DNA of 64,000 nt. Origin: Saccharothrix deserti. GTDB taxonomy: Bacteria; Actinomycetota; Actinomycetes; Mycobacteriales; Pseudonocardiaceae. Position numbers and translations under genes: made by a program. The stretch lies in assembly GCF_009769385.1 (NCBI RefSeq), contig NZ_VKAB01000018.1, positions 210,152 to 274,151 on the forward strand, written 5' to 3'. The stretch's first letter is position 1. Each line of letters starts with the position of its first letter. Below are positions 7,532 to 15,767 of this stretch, one piece after another. The notes beneath the pieces are model-generated. The model worked only from the letters and a program-made list of their open reading frames with translations, was not told the DNA's origin and ran no database searches.

Positions 7532-10500
7532 CCGGACCGCGGGCCGAGCCGCCGGCGGGCGAGGTGCTGCTGCAGCACCTCGACGCGACCGACAGCCGGG
7601 TGGAGGTGCTGCGCACGGCGGACCTGACCTTGCGCGAGGTCCGGGACTCGCTGTGGCTCGCCGGCGCACTGCGCCCACCCGCACCCGAGCCCGCGGCACC
7701 GGCACCCGAAGCGGAGGCCGGTGTCCCGCGTGACGTCGGAACACCTCCTCCGCCACCGGAAGAGCCGGTCGGGGAGGGAACCGGGAGCCTGGAACCGACG
7801 CCGGAGCCCGAACCCGAGCCGGACCCGGACTTCGACCCGGACCTGGCCGAGATCCAGCGGTGGACGCCGACCCCGACGACGATGGCGCGTGCCGATCCCG
7901 TGCTCGCCGTGAACGGCACGGTCAGCGCGGTGTCCGCGTGGCCGACCGTGCCCGCGCTGCCGGAACGGCGCGGGATCAGCCGCGCGCTGCGGCCGTTGGC
8001 GCGCAGGCAGCCTTCGCGCCGGCGCAAGGCGTTGGACGAGGAGGCGACCGCGGTGCGGGCCGCCCGGGACGGGCTGTGGCTGCCGGAGTGGCGGGCCGCG
8101 CCGTGGCGGCGGTTCGAGGTGGCGCTGGTGGTCGACACGACCGTGGCGGCCGAGATCTGGCAGCAGACCGTGCGCGAGTTCCGGGTGCTGCTGGAACGGC
8201 AGGGCGCGTTCCGGGACGTGCGGACCTACGTGCTGGACAGCTCCTGCCCGACCCCGGACGACGTGACGCTGCGGTCCGAGGGCGGTGCGGAGCACGAGTG
8301 GCGTTACCTGGTCGAGCCCGCGGGCACCCGGATCGTGCTGGTGCTCACCGACACCATCGGCCGGGCCTGGCACAGCGGCGCGGTCGGCCACGTGCTGCAC
8401 CACTGGGGCCGTTCGATGCCCGTCGCCGTCGTGCAGACGCTGGCGCAGCGCCTGTGGTCGTGGGGCGGCCTGCCGGCCCGCCGGATGAGGCTGTCCGCGC
8501 CCACGCCGGGCGCGCCGAACCGGCAGCTGCGCGTCGCGGGCGCGACGGACGGGGACGGGATGGCCGTGCCCGTGCTGGGTCTGTCCGCCGAGTGGATGGC
8601 CGGCTGGGCCCGGCTGCTCACCGCGCCCGGCTCGGAGTGGGTGGAGACGACGGCCGCGCTCGTCACGCCCCAGAGCACGCCCCCGGCGCGACCGGCGGAC
8701 GAGGAGCCGTTGACCGCGGCCGAACGCGTGCTGCGGTTCCGCACCTACGCGTCGGTGGACGGGTTCCAGCTCGCGGGCCTGCTCGCCGCGACACCGTTGA
8801 GCCCTCAGCTGATGGGCCTGGTGCAGCGGGTGCTGCTGCCCGGCTCGGACCTCTCGGCGTTGGCCGAGGTGATGCTCGGCGGCCTGATGACGCGGCTGCC
8901 CGGCGCGGACGGCGCGACCGACGCCGTGGCGTACGACTTCGACACCGGGATCAGGGAAGAGCTGCTGGCCACGTCCCGCCGTTCGGACACCGCGCGGGTG
9001 GCGCGCGTGCTGGACGAGTACGCGGGCGCGGACAACGAGGCGCTGCGGAACTTCCGGCTGGCGCTCGACGACCCCGACCGGACGGGCGAGCTCGACCCGT
9101 CCCCCGAGAACCTGCCCTACCTCAAGGTCCAGGAGGCCGTGTTCCGCGCCCTCTCCGGACCGTATTCCCGAAGGTCGCAGCGCATTCGACGCTCCCTCGG
9201 CCCGGACGACCGGACCCGCGTGCCCCTCGACGGCGGGAGTCCGGACGGCACACCGAAGGAGAACAGCGCTGTGACGAACACCGACACCCGACCCCGTGCG
9301 CCAGAGGTCGGGCCGCCGCCGCCCGAAGGAGACGAAGTGAACGCTCCCGGTATCCCCCTGTTCACCGGCGAGCGGCAGCCGGGTTCCACACAGCCGCTGG
9401 TGTGGGGCCACGTGCCGTTGCGCAACCCGGACTTCGTCGGCCGCGGCGAACTCCTGGAGCAGCTGCGCCTGCGGTTGAGCGAGGCGGGACCGACCGCCGT
9501 GCTCCCGGAGGCGCTGCACGGCATGGGCGGCGTCGGCAAGTCGCAGACCGTGGTCGAGTACATCCACCGGCACGCCTCCGAGTACGAGGTGGTGTGGTGG
9601 ATCCCGGCCGAGCAGCCCGCGCAGATCAAGTCGAGTTTCGTGGAGCTGGCGAAGAAGATCGGCGTCGCCGCCGCGGGTTCCGCCGAGACCGCCGTGCCCG
9701 CCGTGCTCGAAGCGCTGCGCCGGGGTGAGCCCTACCAGCGGTGGATCCTGGTGTTCGACAACGCCGACCGCCCGCAGGACGTGCGGCAGTACTTCCCCGC
9801 CGGGCGCGGCCACATCGTCGTCACGTCCCGCAACTCCGAGTGGGGCGGTTTCGCCCGGCCGGTCGCGGTCGACCTGTTCACCCGCGAGGAGAGCATCGAG
9901 TTGCTGCACCGCCGTGGCGGCGACCTGGACGACGCCGAGGCCGACGCGTTGGCCGAAGCCCTGGGCGACCTGCCGCTGGCCGTCGAGCAGGCCGCCGCGT
10001 GGCGGGCGCAGACCGGTATGCAGGTGTCGGAGTACCTGCAACTGCTGGAGCAGAACCGCACCGAACTGCTGGAGGCGGGCACTTCCAGCGAGGACCAGCT
10101 GCCGGTGGCGGCGGCGTGGAACGTGCCGCTCAACCGGTTGAAGAACGACCACCGGGCGGCGCTCCAGCTGCTGCAGGTGTGCGCGTTCTTCGGGCCGGAG
10201 CCCATCTCGCAGAAGCTGTTCCGCGGTGTGCGGGACATGCCCGTGCCGGAAGCGCTGCGCGACGCGCTGAGCGACCCGATCAAGCTGAGCCGGGCGATCC
10301 GGGAGATCAGCCGGTACAGCCTCGCCAAGATCGACCACCGCAACAACGCGCTGCAACTGCACCGGTTGGTGCAGACGGTGCTGAAGAACCGGCTGGACCA
10401 GGAAGAGCAGGACCGGATGCGGCACGCGGTGCACGTGCTGCTGGTGAACGGCGACCCGGGCGATCCCGACGCGTCCGCGAACTGGTCGCACTACGCCGAA

Positions 10501-11871
10501 CTGCTGCCGCACGCCCTGGTGTCGCGGGTGGTGGACTGCCAGGACCGGTGGGTGCGGGTGCTGGTCATGAACCTGGTGCGGTACCTGCTCAACGCGGGCG
10601 ACTTCGGCGGCGCCCGCGACCTGGCGGCGCAGGCCTCGGAATCGTGGCGGAAGTCGTTGGGCGAACGGGATTTCGACACGTTGGAGGTCACCCGGCGGTA
10701 CGGCATCTCCCTGCGCAGGCTGGGGCGCAGCGAAGAGGCGCAGAGCCTCAACGAACGGACCTACCAGCTGTTCCGGGAAGTGGTCGGCGAGAACCACGAG
10801 AGCATGTTGAACATGCTCGACACCCTCGCGCTGGACCGGCGCGCGCAGGGGCAGTTCGTCGAGGAGAACGAGATGCGCCAACAGGTGTACGACCGGGCGG
10901 TCGAGATCCTGGGCGACGACGACCCGGAAACCCTGCGGTACGCCAACAACCTGGCCGGGTCGTTGCGGCTGATGGGCGACTACCGCCGGGCGCACGCGAT
11001 CGACGAGGAGACGTTGCGCAGGCGGAACGTGGTCCTCGGCGTGGACCACCCGCTCACCCTCGGCTCGAACAACAGCATCTGCATGGACATCCGGGAGATG
11101 GGGCACTACGCCGAGGCGGCGCGGCAGCAGGAGGAAGTGCTGATCCTGCAACGCGAACTGTTCGGCGACGACCACCCGCAGGTGATCGGCGCGACGCGGA
11201 ACCTGTCGGTCGCGCTGCGCAAGGCGGGCGAGCACGTGCGGGCCAAGGAGCTGTCCGAGGACTGCATCGCGCGCTACCGCAGGCGGCACGGCGAGGAGCA
11301 CACCGACACCATCACGTCGCGGATGAACCTGGCCACCGACCTGCGGCACCTCGGTGACCTGGACCGCTCCCTCGACCTCGCGCGGAGCAGTTACCAGACG
11401 TTCCTGCGCGTCGAGGGCGCCGACCACCCGTACACGCTCATCGCCGGGATCAACCTGGCGGTGACGCACCGGCTGCGCGACGAGGCCGACGCCGCGCTGG
11501 CGCTCGACCGCGAGCTGCACGCCAAGCTGACCGAGGTCTTCGACGCCGACCACCCGTTCACCCTGGTCGCGGCGACGAACCTGGCCAGCGACCTGGCGGC
11601 GACCGGTGACCACGCCGGGGCCAGGGCGTTGGACGAGGACACCCTCGAACGGTCGACCAGGGTGCTCGGGCCGGAGCACCCGTCGACGCTGGCGGTGGCC
11701 CTGAACCTCGCGATCGACCTGGGCGACGTCGGTGACGAGAACGCGTCGGCGGTGCTGCACGCCCGGACGGTGGCGAGTTTCCGCAAGGTCCTGGGCGACG
11801 AGCACCCGGCGACGATCGCGGCCACCCAGTTCGTGCGCGCGAACTGCGACACCGACACGATGCAGTTCTGA
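7528..11871 (+). CDS. FxsT-like giant protein: SAV_2336-type domain, NB-ARC ATPase, TPR array
   Basis: A 1447-residue protein beginning at the ATG that overlaps the MoxR stop. Order of parts: a short helical head; a Pro/Glu/Asp linker (about 50-108); a SAV_2336-type/vWA-like region whose core strand reads FEVALVVDTTV (about 197-207), lacking the DxSxS metal motif; a second linker (about 560-610); an NB-ARC STAND ATPase with VGRGELL (about 636), P-loop HGMGGVGKS (to 672), Walker B WILVFDNAD (about 739-747) and HIVVTSRN; then some ten tetratricopeptide-like repeats with the spacing GxDHPxTLxxxNNLA (about 1025-1447). This matches the FxSxx-COOH-system TPR protein. ATP-driven switching on ligand or peptide binding is inferred from the STAND family. 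Confidence 0.85.
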   Translation: MTGPRAEPPAGEVLLQHLDATDSRVEVLRTADLTLREVRDSLWLAGALRPPAPEPAAPAPEAEAGVPRDVGTPPPPPEEPVGEGTGSLEPTPEPEPEPDPDFDPDLAEIQRWTPTPTTMARADPVLAVNGTVSAVSAWPTVPALPERRGISRALRPLARRQPSRRRKALDEEATAVRAARDGLWLPEWRAAPWRRFEVALVVDTTVAAEIWQQTVREFRVLLERQGAFRDVRTYVLDSSCPTPDDVTLRSEGGAEHEWRYLVEPAGTRIVLVLTDTIGRAWHSGAVGHVLHHWGRSMPVAVVQTLAQRLWSWGGLPARRMRLSAPTPGAPNRQLRVAGATDGDGMAVPVLGLSAEWMAGWARLLTAPGSEWVETTAALVTPQSTPPARPADEEPLTAAERVLRFRTYASVDGFQLAGLLAATPLSPQLMGLVQRVLLPGSDLSALAEVMLGGLMTRLPGADGATDAVAYDFDTGIREELLATSRRSDTARVARVLDEYAGADNEALRNFRLALDDPDRTGELDPSPENLPYLKVQEAVFRALSGPYSRRSQRIRRSLGPDDRTRVPLDGGSPDGTPKENSAVTNTDTRPRAPEVGPPPPEGDEVNAPGIPLFTGERQPGSTQPLVWGHVPLRNPDFVGRGELLEQLRLRLSEAGPTAVLPEALHGMGGVGKSQTVVEYIHRHASEYEVVWWIPAEQPAQIKSSFVELAKKIGVAAAGSAETAVPAVLEALRRGEPYQRWILVFDNADRPQDVRQYFPAGRGHIVVTSRNSEWGGFARPVAVDLFTREESIELLHRRGGDLDDAEADALAEALGDLPLAVEQAAAWRAQTGMQVSEYLQLLEQNRTELLEAGTSSEDQLPVAAAWNVPLNRLKNDHRAALQLLQVCAFFGPEPISQKLFRGVRDMPVPEALRDALSDPIKLSRAIREISRYSLAKIDHRNNALQLHRLVQTVLKNRLDQEEQDRMRHAVHVLLVNGDPGDPDASANWSHYAELLPHALVSRVVDCQDRWVRVLVMNLVRYLLNAGDFGGARDLAAQASESWRKSLGERDFDTLEVTRRYGISLRRLGRSEEAQSLNERTYQLFREVVGENHESMLNMLDTLALDRRAQGQFVEENEMRQQVYDRAVEILGDDDPETLRYANNLAGSLRLMGDYRRAHAIDEETLRRRNVVLGVDHPLTLGSNNSICMDIREMGHYAEAARQQEEVLILQRELFGDDHPQVIGATRNLSVALRKAGEHVRAKELSEDCIARYRRRHGEEHTDTITSRMNLATDLRHLGDLDRSLDLARSSYQTFLRVEGADHPYTLIAGINLAVTHRLRDEADAALALDRELHAKLTEVFDADHPFTLVAATNLASDLAATGDHAGARALDEDTLERSTRVLGPEHPSTLAVALNLAIDLGDVGDENASAVLHARTVASFRKVLGDEHPATIAATQFVRANCDTDTMQF

Positions 11872-11902
11872 CGCTGTGACGCTCTGACGCGGTCGGCGCC
11901 GT

Positions 11903-13651
11903 CTACCGGACGCCGGTGGAGTCGGCTCGGTCGAACCAGGCCACCAGCTCCACCGGCGGCGGCGCGACACCGGTCCGCGCCGCCACGCCGTGGTGCACCG
12001 CCCGCACCAGCTCGGGAACGCGCCGCATCACTGCGGAATCCAGCGCGAGCCCCAAGCCTGCCCACGCGGCGAGGTCGTGCGGCGCGTCGTGCAGCCTCGC
12101 GGCATAGCCATCGGCGGCCACCTCACGTTCGCCGCGCAGGTAGGCGAAGTCCGGCCCTTCCCGGTACGGCACCCGGTCGAACTCGCGCGGATCCAGCACG
12201 CGCAGCTTGAGCAGGGCCGCGAGCAGCGACTCACCCGAACCCGTCGTCGGCACCACCGAGCCGCGACCTCTTTCACCGGCGTCACCGGCGTACGGGTGCC
12301 GGTCCGGCCACGCCGCGACCACGTCCCCGACCACCCGCGGATCGGGGCGGACGTGCCGCAACCGCCAGGTGATCGCGTGTTCGGCGATGATCTCCTCGGC
12401 GGCGGAAGCCATTTCAGGTGCCACGTCAGCCGGGTCGCACGCCGCCAGCCGCACGGCCACCGACGCGACGAACTCGCGCCCCAGATCGGTGAGGTCGACC
12501 AGGCCGCGCACGCCGTCCACGGCGATACCGACCTGACGGGCCCGGTAGGCGAGGTTGAACTCGGCACGGCGGGCCAGGGCGGCGGGCACGAGACCGCGCT
12601 GGGCGTGCCAGAACTCCACCACGCTGACGAAGGCGTACACGCCGTGCAGCAGCCCGTCGACGGGCCGGGGGTCGTCCCGCCACGGCGCGTAGTGCCGCGG
12701 CTCGCCGTCAGCGGTGTGCAGGTCGACCAGGTCGAGCAGCGCGTTGACCTTGGAGTGCTGCAACTCGTGCACGAGCGCTTCGCCGAACTCCGTCGCGGAC
12801 CGCTTCGGCGACATGGCGATCGCCCCGAACGCCGCCGCCGAGGACGCCGCGAACACATCGCGCCGCGCGTCCAACGGCACCACGGTCGACAACCCGGCCG
12901 ACAGCTCCTCCGCCGGGCCGGGGTGCCGCGCGGTCAACAGCTCCCACGCCTCGTCGAGGAGTTTGCGCCACTCGTCCCACTCGCTGTCGCTCAGCGGATC
13001 CGGCGGCACCGGCCCGGTGAACTCGCGGTACGGCCCGAGGTCGTCCACCACCACGTCGACCGTCCGTCCCCGCGCCGAACCGCGGTGCCGCCGGACGGGC
13101 TGCCACTCGACGGGCCCCGGCACCTCGACCGTCGTCCCGGACGCCGAGTTGACCAGCCGCGCCTGCCCCACCGGGAAACGCCCGGACAACCGGTACGCGC
13201 CCACCGTCGGCAACGTCACCGCACCGTGCACGACCGGCACGGTGACCGCACACGGGTGTCCACTTCGGACTGCAGCCGCGGCGGCGACGGCGTGGAACCA
13301 GCCGACCTCCGACCACAACGGGGTGGCGTCGCCCGCGGTTCCCAGCACCTGGCGCAGCGCGCGGCTCAACCAGACGCCCACCGAGTGGTGCATCAGGACG
13401 TCTTCCACCACTTCCGGCGCGACCCGTTCCACTTCCGCCAACAATGTCCACGTCCGGTCCAGGTCCGCGAACGGACCGAGCCGTGCGGTGACCGGAGAAG
13501 CGGCCTCCAGGAAAGCGCGCAAGCGGAGCCTGCGGACGCTGTACTGGGTTCTCCGCAAAATTGCCATCCCGACTGCGGACACCGACCCCGAGCAGATCTC
13601 CTCGAACACGAAGCGCGGCAAGCGGTGCGTACGCAGCTCGAGCGCGTTCAC
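11903..13651 (-). CDS. HExxH-type peptide-modifying enzyme (putative aKG-dependent peptide beta-hydroxylase)
   Basis: A 582-residue protein with HELQHSK (His295-Glu-Leu-Gln-His299). The N-terminus (LRTHRLPRFVFEEIC, ILRRTQYSVRRLRLRAFLE) and general layout match the HEXXH motif domain first seen fused to FxsB radical-SAM maturases, now linked to 2-oxoglutarate-dependent peptide beta-hydroxylation. Here the domain is free-standing; no radical-SAM gene occurs in the window. The GTG at 13651 lies five bases after the stop of the small peptide gene, implying translational coupling and no separate ribosome site. The likely substrate is that peptide. The gene is convergent with the FxsT-like gene. 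A simple peptidase reading of HExxH is less likely given the family resemblance. Confidence 0.75.
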   Translation of the reverse strand: MNALELRTHRLPRFVFEEICSGSVSAVGMAILRRTQYSVRRLRLRAFLEAASPVTARLGPFADLDRTWTLLAEVERVAPEVVEDVLMHHSVGVWLSRALRQVLGTAGDATPLWSEVGWFHAVAAAAAVRSGHPCAVTVPVVHGAVTLPTVGAYRLSGRFPVGQARLVNSASGTTVEVPGPVEWQPVRRHRGSARGRTVDVVVDDLGPYREFTGPVPPDPLSDSEWDEWRKLLDEAWELLTARHPGPAEELSAGLSTVVPLDARRDVFAASSAAAFGAIAMSPKRSATEFGEALVHELQHSKVNALLDLVDLHTADGEPRHYAPWRDDPRPVDGLLHGVYAFVSVVEFWHAQRGLVPAALARRAEFNLAYRARQVGIAVDGVRGLVDLTDLGREFVASVAVRLAACDPADVAPEMASAAEEIIAEHAITWRLRHVRPDPRVVGDVVAAWPDRHPYAGDAGERGRGSVVPTTGSGESLLAALLKLRVLDPREFDRVPYREGPDFAYLRGEREVAADGYAARLHDAPHDLAAWAGLGLALDSAVMRRVPELVRAVHHGVAARTGVAPPPVELVAWFDRADSTGVR

Positions 13652-13656
13652 CCCGG

Positions 13657-13839
13657 CTACCCGCTGTTCTGGGACTGGGTTTGGACCGAATCACCGAAGT
13701 CCCCCGACCGGAACCGGTCGAGCGTGCGGTGAACGGCCTGGTCCAGCACGGTGCTGCGCAGCGTTCTCATCTCGGACAACGACGTCGAGGTCAGATCCAA
13801 CAAGTCCGAGGACAGTTCTTCCGGTGTTTCCACGGTCAT
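13657..13839 (-). CDS. FxsA-like RiPP precursor peptide, divergent C-terminus
   Basis: A 60-residue peptide that starts at an ATG with GGGAGG upstream. The leader-like part (SDLLDLTSTSLSEMRTLRS followed by TVLDQAVHRTLDRF) matches the pattern of FxSxx-COOH precursors (acidic-LxDLxxxSLxxLRxL, then a helix). The expected FxSxx terminus is absent: the tail reads SGDFGDSVQTQSQNSG, so the only F-x-x-S-like element is FGDS, 10 residues from the end. It sits five bases upstream of the HExxH gene. No cysteines are present. Modification, by hydroxylation of Asp/Asn/Gln or Ser side chains, is inference. Confidence 0.65.
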   Translation of the reverse strand: MTVETPEELSSDLLDLTSTSLSEMRTLRSTVLDQAVHRTLDRFRSGDFGDSVQTQSQNSG

Positions 13840-14169
13840 AAGGCCGCCTCCCGATACCGCCCGATTCCATCATGCACGAACACGCACATGTCCGGGAGCG
13901 CCCAGCCGGATAATCCGCCAACGGCCGTCAGGTCTACGACGAACGGCCCCGCTTCCGCCGCCTCCCGCGGTAAACCCGTCCTGCAGCCGCACGGCGGACT
14001 CGCTGCGGCACACCTGCCCTTGCCGACCCGTGCGGGTATTCCCGGACGACGCCGGCCTGACCGCCGGGACACACCCTCGGCCGGGCAGCCGTCCGTTGCG
14101 GCTCGACACGAGGTCCTGCACGCTACGGTCGCCGTTCGTGGACATCGCGGACATCGTTGGGTTGGCAGT
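13840..14169. promoter_or_regulatory. Divergent intergenic region between precursor peptide and SLOG gene
   Basis: About 330 bp with no convincing gene. It must hold the promoters of the peptide/HExxH pair (leftward) and the LSDAT gene (rightward). No clean -35/-10 pair or palindrome stands out; TCGACA (14103) and TACGGT (14124) are a weak rightward candidate. Confidence 0.4.
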
Positions 14170-14808
14170 GTGCGGAGCGCAGTGAGGGTCACGTCGAAGG
14201 CGGAGCTGGGCGGAGCGGGTCTGCCGCTGGGCCGGCCGGTGCTGGTGCTGGTCGGCGGTGCCGACGGGATGGACCGGGCCGGCCTGGAGTCGTTGGAACT
14301 GGTGCTGCGCGACCTGGTGCCGCTGCTGGACGAGTGCGGCGCCGTGGTGGTCGACGGCGGCACGGACACCGGCGTGATGCGGGCCGTCGGGCGGGCGCGG
14401 GCGGCGGCGGGTGGTCGGTTCCCGTTGATCGGGGTGGCCGCCGAGGTCGCCGTCGACGTGGCCGCGTTCGAGCCGAACCACACGCACCTGGTGCTGGTGC
14501 CCGGTGGGACGTGGGGTGACGAGTCGCCGTGGCTCGCCGACGTGGCGGACGTGGTGGCCGGGTCGCAGCCCTCGCTGACCGTGCTGGTGAACGGGGGCGC
14601 GATCACGTTCGACGACGCCGAGCACAGCCTGGGCCGCAACCGGCCGCTGGTGGTGCTGCGCGGCAGCGGGCGCACCGCGGACGCCATCGCCGGGAGCGTC
14701 GACGAGCGGTCCACCGCGATCGCCGACTCGCCGCTGACCACCGTGCTGGGTGCCGAGGAGCTGCGTGCGCACGTCGAACGCGCGTTCCGGCCGGAAGGGG
14801 ACGGATGA
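14170..14808 (+). CDS. SLOG/LSDAT-domain nucleotide-ligand sensor (TRPM-like prokaryotic)
   Basis: About 212 residues, essentially one Rossmann-like LSDAT domain: VLVLVGGADGMD, LVPLLDECGAVVVDGGTDTG (glycine-rich loop), FPLIGVAAE, FEPNHTHLVLVPGGTWGDES and SLTVLVNGGAITFDD. In the SLOG superfamily these residues line a pocket for nucleotide-derived ligands; the LSDAT branch includes the N-terminus of TRPM channels. No membrane segment or partner domain is fused. GTG at 14170 or 14182 are both possible; only 14182 has GGAG close by. The gene is divergent from the peptide/HExxH pair, so it may be the sensor of the island. Confidence 0.8.
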   Translation: MRSAVRVTSKAELGGAGLPLGRPVLVLVGGADGMDRAGLESLELVLRDLVPLLDECGAVVVDGGTDTGVMRAVGRARAAAGGRFPLIGVAAEVAVDVAAFEPNHTHLVLVPGGTWGDESPWLADVADVVAGSQPSLTVLVNGGAITFDDAEHSLGRNRPLVVLRGSGRTADAIAGSVDERSTAIADSPLTTVLGAEELRAHVERAFRPEGDG

Positions 14809-14855
14809 CCGCGACCGGCCGGTTCAGGTGTTGTCACCGGGCAATCACGGAGAGT

Positions 14856-14868
14856 ATGGTCTAGACCT
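14856..14868. promoter_or_regulatory. DasR-type operator (dre) upstream of the LPMO gene
   Basis: ATGGTCTAGACCT contains the perfect palindrome GGTCTAGACC, the core of the DasR response element (consensus TGGTCTAGACCA). It lies about 95 bp before the LPMO start, as expected for a chitin-responsive gene repressed by DasR until GlcNAc-6-P appears. The dasR gene itself is not in the window. Confidence 0.75.
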
Positions 14869-14963
14869 GCCGCCGCGTTTGGGTGAACGCCTGTTTCCCC
14901 CACGCGCACTCGGGTTGGCGTTCGCCACAAGCGTTTCCGCCCATCCCGACCAGAGGAGTCCCC

Positions 14964-15479
14964 ATGTCACTCCGCCGAAGGATCGCCGCGGTGGCGGCAG
15001 GCGTTCTCGCCGCGCCACTCGTGACGGTCGCCCTGCCATCGGCGCCCGCTTTCGCCCATGGGTACGTGTCGTCACCGCCCAGCCGCCAAGCCCAGTGCGC
15101 CCGCAACCAGGTGTCCTGCGGTGACATCAAGTACGAGCCGCAGAGCGTCGAGGGCCCGAAGGGCCTGCGCAGCTGCAACGGCGGCGTCGCCCGGTTCGCC
15201 GAGCTGAACAACAACAACAAGGGCTGGAAGGTCGCGAACACCGGCCGGACCGTCACGTTCAACTGGACCTTCACCGCACGGCACCGCACCGCCAACTACG
15301 AGTACTACGTGGGCGGCCGGCGGGTCGGCTTCTTCGACGGCGGCAACCAGCAGCCCCCGGCCACCGTGTCGCACACGGTGAACCTGGGCGCCTCCGGCCG
15401 CCAGACGGTGCTCGCCATCTGGAACATCGGCGACACGTCGAACGCGTTCTACGCCTGCATCGACGTGAACGCGAGCTGA
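14964..15479 (+). CDS. Secreted chitin-active lytic polysaccharide monooxygenase (AA10)
   Basis: A 171-residue exported copper enzyme. The signal peptide ends APAFA, giving mature His32 (HGYVSSPPSRQAQC), the N-terminal copper ligand that defines AA10 LPMOs. A second histidine (VSHTVNL), a paired-cysteine chitin-binding surface (CGDIKYEP, SCNGG) and an Asn-rich NNNNKGW stretch complete a single catalytic domain with no extra binding module. The ATG at 14964 follows AGAGGAG. It cleaves crystalline chitin oxidatively outside the cell. The DasR-type site upstream agrees with this role. Confidence 0.93.
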   Translation: MSLRRRIAAVAAGVLAAPLVTVALPSAPAFAHGYVSSPPSRQAQCARNQVSCGDIKYEPQSVEGPKGLRSCNGGVARFAELNNNNKGWKVANTGRTVTFNWTFTARHRTANYEYYVGGRRVGFFDGGNQQPPATVSHTVNLGASGRQTVLAIWNIGDTSNAFYACIDVNAS

Positions 15480-15487
15480 CCAAAAGC

Positions 15488-15510
15488 GGGGCGTGCCCAC
15501 CGCACGCCCC
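15488..15510 (+). terminator. Hairpin after the LPMO gene
   Basis: GGGGCGTGC and GCACGCCCC form a 9-bp GC-rich stem with a CCACC loop, nine bases after the stop codon. No T tract follows. Confidence 0.65.
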
Positions 15511-15520
15511 ACCCACCGCA

Positions 15521-15766
15521 CGCGAGAGTCGAACCCTCAAGTCCCGAGAGTCGAACACTCAAACCGCGAGAGTCCTACGTTCAGGTTGCGTGAGTCCTAC
15601 GTTCAGAACAGGTGAGTTCAACACTCAGAACGTGCGGACGCCCAGTCCGAGCGAACCTGAGCGTTGAACTCGGGGGCCCTGAACGTAGGACTCACGCGCT
15701 CTGAACGTAGGACTCTCGCGGTCTGAACGTAGGACTCTCGGGGTCTGGAGGTTCGACCTCGGGTGG
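15521..15766. repeat. Inverted array of ~22-bp repeats
   Basis: Five forward units of the form CGNGAGAGTCcTACgtTCA (variants GAGTCGAACACTCA, GAGTCCTACGTTCA twice, GAGTTCAACACTCA) are followed by a 25-bp centre and five units in reverse complement (TGAACGTAGGACTC three times, TGAGCGTTGAACTC, and a diverged last one). The two halves could fold into one long cruciform. The array fills the gap between two convergent genes. Spacing is about 22-24 bp per unit; no cas genes are near. Confidence 0.85.
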
Positions 15767-15767
15767 G

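Noticed and set aside
7000..11970. 1656-codon antisense open frame opposite the FxsT-like gene
   Set aside because: Produced by strong third-position GC bias; low-complexity Arg/His/Gln/Val composition, no domains, and the opposite strand encodes an obvious protein.
13836..14930. 364-codon minus-strand frame opposite the LSDAT gene
   Set aside because: Ser/Thr/Pro/Arg-rich shadow; the plus strand has a clear SLOG domain.
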